The notes under the pieces: model-generated | Told to the model about the DNA's origin: nothing | Seen by the model: only the letters and a program-made list of their open reading frames with translations | Database searches by the model: none | Origin: Treponema sp. | GTDB taxonomy: Bacteria; Spirochaetota; Spirochaetia; Treponematales; Breznakiellaceae | Length of the DNA stretch: 12,084 nucleotides | Assembly (NCBI GenBank): GCA_031278025.1 | Contig: JAITLF010000080.1 | Location: 1 to 12,084 of the forward strand | Direction: 5' to 3' | In this document: positions 6,381-12,084 of the stretch, one piece after another | Layout of the letters: each line of letters starts with the position of its first letter | Position numbering within the stretch: position 1 is the stretch's first letter | Position numbers and translations under genes: made by a program

Positions 6381-6634
6381 CCACGGGAAACGCTTCCGGC
6401 GCCACGGAAAACGTTTCCGGCGCCACGGAAAACGTTTCCGGCGCCACGGGAAACGTTTCCGGCATCACGGTAAATGTTTTCGGCGCCATGGAAAATGTTT
6501 TCGGCGCCACGGAAAACGTTTCCGGCGCCACGGAAAACGCTTCCGGCATCACGGAAAATGTTTTCGGCGCCACGGAAAACGCTTCCGGCGGCAGGGGAAA
6601 CGCTTCCGGCGGTAAATAATTGCTGGCTTTTCAT
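6341..6634 (-). CDS. 97-codon heptapeptide-repeat ORF between rnfG and rnfE
   Basis: This frame opens with the rnfE start copy (MKSQQLFT), continues as eleven tandem heptapeptides of pattern (G/E)(S/N)(V/I)(F/S/Y)(R/H)(G/D)A, and ends with a copy of the rnfG tail (AAWMNAQGGGVR, against AAWMNAQEGGVQ in rnfG). Its ATG (6632-6634) overlaps the rnfG TGA and its TGA (6341-6343) overlaps the rnfE ATG, both as ATGA, and the same AGGAGGAG-like site precedes it. It should therefore be translated if rnfG is. No domain, signal peptide or membrane segment is visible. It may have no function beyond carrying ribosomes from rnfG to rnfE across an inserted repeat array. Translation and function are inferred. 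Confidence 0.55.
   Translation of the reverse strand: MKSQQLFTAGSVSPAAGSVFRGAENIFRDAGSVFRGAGNVFRGAENIFHGAENIYRDAGNVSRGAGNVFRGAGNVFRGAGSVSRGAAWMNAQGGGVR
6379..6609. repeat. Eleven tandem 21-bp units between rnfG and rnfE
   Basis: Units start at 6379 and every 21 bases to 6589, with no insertion or deletion among them (231 bp). The unit opens CGCCACGG, continues AAAACG and closes TTTCCGG. Differences are substitutions, mostly C/T and G/A: units at 6463 and 6547 open CATCACGG, and several have AATGTTTTC or AACGCTTCC in the middle. The centre GGAAAACGTTTCC is nearly palindromic and GGCGCC is formed at unit joints. Because the period is seven codons and stops are absent, long frames run through in most readings, including two on the plus strand that I reject as genes. 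Confidence 0.95.
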
Positions 6635-6670
6635 TGTACTCCTCCTTCCTGGGCGTTCATCCATGCGGCG
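6611..6670. repeat. 60-bp direct repeat, copy 2 (rnfG side)
   Basis: Second copy of the segment at 6321-6380. Here it contains the true end of rnfG on the right side and, on the left, the eight duplicated rnfE codons that start the repeat ORF. The 21-bp array lies exactly between the two copies. Confidence 0.95.
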
Positions 6671-7230
6671 GCGGCGGTTCCCGATGCTTTAACTACCGAC
6701 GCCACCGCCCGGCTCGTGATCGTGGACGCGGTTATGGCCGCCACGTCTTCCTTTGCTTCAAAGGGATCGCTTACCGACTTCCCCGCAAACTGGCCGTAGA
6801 AGGTGAGTTTCGCGGCTTTATCCACAAAGTAGGAGGCCGAAGCTGCGTTGGCCCCTAAACCGGGGGTATCCTGGTGTTCCAGTATCTTGACCCCTGCAAT
6901 CCTGCCGTCCGCCGTGACGCCGACCAGGACCGTGATGAGACCTCCGTAACTGGGTCCTGACGCCCGTATGGCCGTTCCCAGCAGGGTACCCCCCTGTTTT
7001 ATCGCGTACTGGCTGCCGAAGCTCACCGTACTTTGAGGGCTGGTAATCTCCCCGGTAATATCCGAAAAAACATCGGCGTTGGGGAAAAGGTCTTTCAGCG
7101 CGGCCTCCAGGTCCGCCTGGGACCGCTGGGCGATAATCTCTTCCGTCGCGTTGTACACCAGGGCCAAGCCCACACAGGCCGCAGTAGCGAAACACGCCAG
7201 GACCATGCCCAATTTCAACATATCTTTCAT
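6631..7230 (-). CDS. rnfG: RnfG, FMN-binding subunit of the Rnf complex
   Basis: The 199-residue protein has one N-terminal membrane segment (about 8-26) and a periplasmic FMN-binding domain. ILEHQDTPGLGANA (116-129) is the conserved FMN-domain block, and ITASTITSRAV (166-176) is the flavinylation site, with T170 as the expected phosphodiester-linked FMN threonine; the usual SGAT is read here as TAST. Such proteins are flavinylated by ApbE, which is not encoded in the window. ATG 7230 overlaps the rnfD TGA (ATGA) and has a GGAGG site; a longer frame upstream to 7353 only reads antisense-free rnfD sequence in another frame. The last 10 codons lie in the 60-bp duplicated segment. Confidence 0.95.
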   Translation of the reverse strand: MKDMLKLGMVLACFATAACVGLALVYNATEEIIAQRSQADLEAALKDLFPNADVFSDITGEITSPQSTVSFGSQYAIKQGGTLLGTAIRASGPSYGGLITVLVGVTADGRIAGVKILEHQDTPGLGANAASASYFVDKAAKLTFYGQFAGKSVSDPFEAKEDVAAITASTITSRAVASVVKASGTAAAAWMNAQEGGVQ

Positions 7231-8255
7231 TTTGACGCCTCCGGCTTTTTCGGTACAAACCCGTATTTCTTCTGTAACAGCCGGTTCAGGAAGGGGGTAC
7301 AGGCATTCATGATGAGGATGCCGTAGGTTACCCCTTCGGGATAATTGCCCCATTTACGGATAAGCACGGTGATAAGCCCCGCCCCGAACCCGAATATGAG
7401 CTTCCCCGTGGCGGTCATGGGGGCAGACACGTAGTCGGTGGCCATGAACACAGCCCCAAAGAGTACCCCGCCGCACAGGATGCCCACCAAGGGGTCCATC
7501 CCCAGGGCAAGGGAGGCCAGCAAGGCGGCGGCGGTCATGGCCGCCGGAGCGCGCCAATCTATAACCCGACGAATCAAAAGATAGGCCGCGCCGGCCAAGA
7601 TGAGCAGGATCGATGTTTCGCCTATGCAGCCCCCATGATTCCCGAAAAACAGGGTCCTTATGGTAGACCAGTAATCCGGCGCGGGTGAAAGCCCGGCGCC
7701 GGCAAAGTCCGCCCCTAAATCCGCGACGGTTCCCCCCAGCTTGAGGATCCCCAGGGGGGTGGCGGCGCTTACCGCATCGGCAGCGAACCCTCCCCCTCCG
7801 GCGCCGACCGGACGGATCCAGGTGGTGATCGCCGCGGGGAAGCTCATGATGAGAAAGGCCCGGCCTATGAGGGCGGGGTTGAACACGTTGGCCCCCAGGC
7901 CGCCGAAGAATTCCTTTGCCACCACAACCGCGAAGACCGCCCCCAGGGCGGTCATCCACCAGGGGGTAGAGGGGGGCAGGACCAGGGCCAGAAGCAGGCC
8001 GGACACCGCTGCGGAAAGGTCCGCGATCCGCCGCTCCTGTTTGGTAACGAGCCGGAACAGGGCTTCCGCCGCCACCGCGACAGCCACGGAGATCGCCACA
8101 TTGATGAGGGCCGCAATCCCGAAAATCGCAATCCCGAAGATCGTTACCGGCGCCAGGGCGATGAGCACATGGATCATCAGGCTCCGGGCCGCCACCGGCG
8201 ACGAAATATGGGGGCTTGACGCTAACAGCAAACGTTTTTGATTGGTTTCCGCCAT
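7227..8255 (-). CDS. rnfD: RnfD, FMN-carrying membrane subunit of the Rnf complex
   Basis: The 342-residue membrane protein has about nine or ten hydrophobic segments and starts with the family's SSPHISSPVAARSLM block. GLGANVFNPALIGRAFL (119-135) is the most conserved core, and DAVSAATPLG contains T166, the expected covalent FMN threonine. NHGGCIGETS (206-215) and DYVSAPMTATGKLIFG (274-289) are also typical. RnfD belongs to the NqrB/RnfD family that forms part of the ion path. It starts nine bases after the rnfC stop, with an AAGGAA site, and its TGA overlaps the rnfG start. Confidence 0.95.
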   Translation of the reverse strand: MAETNQKRLLLASSPHISSPVAARSLMIHVLIALAPVTIFGIAIFGIAALINVAISVAVAVAAEALFRLVTKQERRIADLSAAVSGLLLALVLPPSTPWWMTALGAVFAVVVAKEFFGGLGANVFNPALIGRAFLIMSFPAAITTWIRPVGAGGGGFAADAVSAATPLGILKLGGTVADLGADFAGAGLSPAPDYWSTIRTLFFGNHGGCIGETSILLILAGAAYLLIRRVIDWRAPAAMTAAALLASLALGMDPLVGILCGGVLFGAVFMATDYVSAPMTATGKLIFGFGAGLITVLIRKWGNYPEGVTYGILIMNACTPFLNRLLQKKYGFVPKKPEASK

Positions 8256-8264
8256 GATGATTCC

Positions 8265-9668
8265 TTATTTCCTTTCCGTTTCCGCCGAGGCCGCACGCGC
8301 GTCGGCGGCTTTTTTCCGGGCCTGTTCCTGAGCCTGCCGGACCCGCAGGCGCTGTTTCCCTATCCTGAACCGCTGGACCAGCTTGATCCGGGCCGGACAC
8401 ACATAACTACAGCTTCCACATTCGATACAGTCCATCAACCCGGCCACGACCGCCCCGTCCAGGTCTCCCGCTTCCAGGGCCTCTTTCATGATAGCCGGGG
8501 AAAGCCGGCAGGCGCAGTTCCTGATGCACCGGGCGCACCGTATACAGGGACCTTCTGCATCCATATACGTTTCTTCGGCAGTCATAAGGATGATGCCGGA
8601 GGTGTTTTTCTGAATCGGAATCGCCGTGGTTGGCACGGCGTTCCCCATCATGGGGCCGCCGAACAGGATCTTCCTCAATTTATCGTAGTCAATACCCAGG
8701 AATTCCACCGGCAGGTCCGATAGCAGGGTCCCTATGGGCGCACGGATGTTCTTGGGAAACTTGCAGGCCCCCCCCGACACCGTAAGGTCCCGGTCTATGA
8801 GGGGTTTCCCCACGGTAAAGGCTTCGGCGATAGCCACCAGGGTCCCTACATTTTGAACGATGCATCCCGCGTCCATAGGAAGCCCCCCGCTGGGCACTTC
8901 CCGTCCGGTCAGGGCGGTGATGAGCAGTTTCTCCCCTCCCTGGGGATACCGGGTCTTGCAAAGCCCCACGCCGATGTCTCCCGGATAGCCCCCCATTCGC
9001 ACTTCCCGTTCGATGAGGGGGATAAGAGCGGCCTTGTTGTCTTCCATCCCAATGATAGCCCGGTTTACCCCGGTTATCTTCATCACAATAGCCACCCCCT
9101 TCACCAAAAGATGGGACTTCTCGGTGATGACCGCCTCGTCGGTGGTCAGGTAGGGTTCGCACTCCGCCCCATCGGCGATGAGAAAATCGATCTTCTTACC
9201 CGGCGGCGGGTTCAGTTTTACGTGTGAAGGGAACCCCGCGCCTCCCATGCCAATGATCCCCGCTTCCCTGATCCGCTCCAGCGCTTCTTCCCTGGTACAG
9301 GTAAAAGGGTCCAGGGGCGGCAGAAAATCGGTTTCCGCCTCGGCGCCCGGTGCCGTATCGGCCTCAATGACGATACAGGGTCCGTCCAGGTTGTTGGTTT
9401 GGGTCCGGTTCTCGATTTTTTTGACTATCCCGGTGATAGAAGCATGGACCGGCGTGGTCATGGGTCCCGGATTGGCCCCATCGGCTATCTTCTGTCCCCG
9501 TCTGACCCGGTCGCCCAGAGCAACCAGGCTCTTGTTGGGGGCCCCAAAATGCTGATTTATAGGGATTACCACCTGCTTCGGCATAGGAACAAGCTCTACC
9601 GCTTTCCCTTCGGTAGCGTGTTTCCGCGTCGGAAGCGATAAGCCCCGTTTAAATGTTTTTACCACCAT
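8265..9668 (-). CDS. rnfC: RnfC, NADH- and FMN-binding subunit of the Rnf complex
   Basis: The 467-residue cytoplasmic-face subunit is where NAD+ is reduced. Residues 1-100 are the barrel-sandwich N-domain (MVVKTFKRGL, VVIPINQHFGAPN). GMGGAGFPSHVK (140-151) and DGAECEPYLTTDE (166-178) form the FMN/NADH site shared with NuoF. The C-terminal ferredoxin part has two clusters, C375/C378/C381/C385 and C414/C417/C420/C424. In the first, the usual CP after the fourth cysteine is replaced by CAC. The tail (440-467) is Arg/Ala/Gln-rich and charged. ATG 9668 was chosen because homology begins there and AAGGAGAGAGG lies upstream; a TTG 57 bases earlier gives an unconserved extension without a site. It is the first gene of the operon. 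Confidence 0.95.
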   Translation of the reverse strand: MVVKTFKRGLSLPTRKHATEGKAVELVPMPKQVVIPINQHFGAPNKSLVALGDRVRRGQKIADGANPGPMTTPVHASITGIVKKIENRTQTNNLDGPCIVIEADTAPGAEAETDFLPPLDPFTCTREEALERIREAGIIGMGGAGFPSHVKLNPPPGKKIDFLIADGAECEPYLTTDEAVITEKSHLLVKGVAIVMKITGVNRAIIGMEDNKAALIPLIEREVRMGGYPGDIGVGLCKTRYPQGGEKLLITALTGREVPSGGLPMDAGCIVQNVGTLVAIAEAFTVGKPLIDRDLTVSGGACKFPKNIRAPIGTLLSDLPVEFLGIDYDKLRKILFGGPMMGNAVPTTAIPIQKNTSGIILMTAEETYMDAEGPCIRCARCIRNCACRLSPAIMKEALEAGDLDGAVVAGLMDCIECGSCSYVCPARIKLVQRFRIGKQRLRVRQAQEQARKKAADARAASAETERK

Positions 9669-9842
9669 TAACGGCCTCTCTCCTTCAAACAGATTGCAGT
9701 TATTGATAAATTTTTCTATACCCAAATCATATACCTGACTTGGCGATATCTACCATAAATAGAGTGTGTGAAACAGTACCGCCAAAAATCAGCTTCGTCG
9801 TCAACGGAATAAATTCTCCGATTAGCAATTTGGTATCCTCAC

Positions 9843-9855
9843 CATAATAATTATG
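9843..9855. promoter_or_regulatory. 13-bp palindrome in the rnf leader
   Basis: CATAATAATTATG has perfect six-base arms around a central A. It would lie about 35-45 bases downstream of the predicted rnf start point, so it could be an operator. AT-rich palindromes of this size arise by chance fairly often, hence the low confidence. Confidence 0.3.
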
Positions 9856-9895
9856 TGAATCTTGCGTGAATGATTCCTTTTTAATTATGCCAGTA

Positions 9896-9925
9896 AGCAT
9901 AAACTAAGCCGCGCCTTTTTGTCAA
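9896..9925 (-). promoter_or_regulatory. Predicted rnf operon promoter
   Basis: On the minus strand, a perfect TTGACA (9925-9920) is followed after 18 bases by TATGCT (9901-9896). Transcription would start near 9889, leaving a leader of about 220 bases before rnfC. That leader (9669-9889) contains no recognisable riboswitch and only very short frames. Confidence 0.55.
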
Positions 9926-9997
9926 CACAAAAAATGAAGCTGAATTACGTTGTTTAATGAGACTGCCCGTCATGGTATTGACCGCCGGTATCGGTAC

Positions 9998-10026
9998 TTG
10001 ATCGGCTGGAGGTAACATTTGATACT
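9998..10026 (+). promoter_or_regulatory. Possible promoter of the small secreted-peptide gene
   Basis: TTGATC (9998-10003) and GATACT (10021-10026) with a 17-base spacer could drive transcription to the right, divergent from rnf. Match to consensus is moderate. Confidence 0.3.
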
Positions 10027-10057
10027 TCGGAAAAATACCGAAAGGAGGAGTACAGAA

Positions 10058-10225
10058 ATGAAAAAAGGTTCTCCCATGTGCGGACTGGTTTTGGCCGCTT
10101 TTATCCTGTTCGCCCCCGCAGATGTTTTCGCAGACGGCGACGGCTCCCGCCGGGGGAAATCATCAACGGGAATGCGGCAGATTATTCCAAGTTATAATCG
10201 TTTGTGGGGCGTTTACCCCCCGTAA
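10058..10225 (+). CDS. Small exported peptide of unknown function
   Basis: A 55-residue product with a convincing signal peptide: MKKGSP start, a hydrophobic core CGLVLAAFILFAP, and a likely cleavage after VFA at about residue 25. The mature part is about 30 residues (starting DGDGSRRGKSS) with no recognisable motif and a single cysteine only in the signal part. ATG 10058 follows AAGGAGGAG at good spacing; an upstream in-frame start at 10019 lacks a site. It is divergent from rnfC. I do not recognise the family, and it could be the 5' remnant of a longer gene truncated by the rearrangement that damaged the neighbouring metY. Confidence 0.5.
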   Translation: MKKGSPMCGLVLAAFILFAPADVFADGDGSRRGKSSTGMRQIIPSYNRLWGVYPP

Positions 10226-10231
10226 AACGTT

Positions 10232-10250
10232 GGGGGTATGTCTCTCCCCC
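10232..10250. terminator. Weak hairpin between the small peptide gene and the metY remnant
   Basis: GGGGG (10232-10236) can pair with CCCCC (10246-10250) around a nine-base loop, just past the stop of the small peptide gene. No T-run follows. It may end transcription from either convergent unit. Confidence 0.25.
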
Positions 10251-10269
10251 CCTTCTATCATCATATGCG

Positions 10270-11573
<1,304 letters not shown>

Positions 11574-12084
11574 ACCTCTATTTTGACCTCCGATTTCTAC
11601 CGGGAGGATGTCGATGAGGGTTACATTCTCATAATGTCTCAAATTTTTCTTTTCGGTTACTTTTTCGATGTCTCACTGCGAGGGCTGTCAATAACGAGGG
11701 AATCGTTCACCTCCTAAGCGTTAAATTTTAAAAATCTGATTTTCCATTTTTGTCGAAACGGACAAAAAATGAATTTAAGATGGGTTGTTTCCATGGGGGA
11801 CGAGATAAAAAACTTTCGCACTTGTATATTTACGTAGACAAGAACGTATATAAAAAACATAAATACCTTAAATACGCATAAAAAACTTAGTTACCTCAAT
11901 TTCCCTCATACTTACACAAATATATCCTACTAAACCTATAATATTTATATAAAATTCTTATACTTATCATATACCTTATAAAAGAGCAGTCCCCTTCCTT
12001 ATGTCGTTAAAAACTACATTTTCAACTTCTAATTTTCAAAAAAACCTACTAATTCCTTATAATGAAAAGGGTTTTAAAACGCTT
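11574..12084. other. AT-rich, apparently non-coding end of the window
   Basis: About 510 bases with no credible gene in either direction. Near the IS, two related segments GGTTACATTCTCATAATGTC (from 11619) and GGTTACTTTTTCGATGTC (from 11655) form an imperfect direct repeat. On the minus strand a short frame without a start (about 11672-11544, containing VTLIDILPVEIGG) enters the IS end and stops; it could be the remnant of a gene cut by the IS, but I cannot identify it. From 11720 on the sequence is very AT-rich. TATAAT at 12058-12063 could be a -10 box for a gene beyond the window. Confidence 0.45.
11747..11768. terminator. Symmetric hairpin with A/T tails
   Basis: TTTTTGTC (11747-11754) is the perfect reverse complement of GACAAAAA (11761-11768), with a GAAACG loop. 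Read in either direction the stem ends in a T-run, as in a bidirectional terminator, but only three of the eight pairs are G-C. Confidence 0.3.

Noticed and set aside
6379..6609. CRISPR array
   Set aside because: Units are contiguous 21-mers with no spacers, and no cas genes are present.
6097..6615. Plus-strand frame of FRRHGK-type repeats
   Set aside because: Antisense to rnfE and the array; its first half is the complement of a conserved rnf gene.
6601..6670. 60-bp repeats as the target-site duplication of a transposon
   Set aside because: Far longer than any known target duplication and no transposase or inverted ends lie between them; tandem duplication of the junction is simpler.
7354..8400. 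348-codon minus-strand frame overlapping rnfD and rnfC
   Set aside because: Out-of-frame shadow of rnfD, very rich in Gly, Arg and Pro, with no recognisable domain.
9666..9725. TTG start at 9725 for rnfC
   Set aside because: No ribosome-binding site and the extra residues are not conserved; ATG 9668 has a good site and begins at the family's first residues.

Overview
The window looks like chromosomal DNA of an anaerobic, GC-rich bacterium, most plausibly a spirochaete of the Treponema type. That placement is an inference from protein style (a complete rnfCDGEAB set, a DUF815 ATPase, a YpsC-like methyltransferase) and from the mixture of GC-rich coding DNA and AT-rich non-coding DNA; no rRNA or other decisive marker is present.

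Layout from left to right. Positions 1-700 hold no convincing gene; most of it is a phased, degenerate 21-bp-period tandem array (about 88-507). A THUMP/class I rRNA methyltransferase gene follows on the + strand (740-2098), with a probable extended -10 promoter that would make it leaderless and with a low-complexity, repeat-like insertion before its NPPY motif. Next is a small exported YgiW-type OB-fold protein (2240-2605), preceded by a good sigma70-type promoter overlapped by a perfect 16-bp palindrome.

The centre, all on the minus strand (9668 down to 2753), is a complete Rnf ferredoxin:NAD+ oxidoreductase operon in the order rnfC-D-G-E-A-B, followed by an AAA+ ATPase of the DUF815 family whose ATG overlaps the rnfB stop. 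Genes are packed with ATGA overlaps or a few bases of spacing. RnfC binds NADH/FMN, RnfB carries several [4Fe-4S] clusters and receives ferredoxin electrons, RnfA/RnfE/RnfD are membrane subunits, and RnfD/RnfG carry covalent FMN; together they couple electron flow to ion pumping.

The most unusual structure is between rnfG and rnfE. A 60-bp segment containing the rnfG end and rnfE start is duplicated (6321-6380 and 6611-6670; 57/60 identical), and eleven exact-length 21-bp units (6379-6609) lie between the copies. Because both copies keep the ribosome-binding site and ATGA stop/start overlap, the insert creates a 97-codon frame made of heptapeptide repeats, coupled to rnfG at one end and to rnfE at the other.

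Right of the rnf promoter region, a tiny secreted-peptide gene (10058-10225) points away from rnf. Then comes a decayed O-acetylhomoserine sulfhydrylase (metY-type) gene with an ATA in place of its ATG, frameshifts, a stop and a large internal deletion. A single-ORF IS1-family element (10779-11573) sits three bases upstream of its ribosome-binding site. The last 510 bases are AT-rich and appear non-coding.
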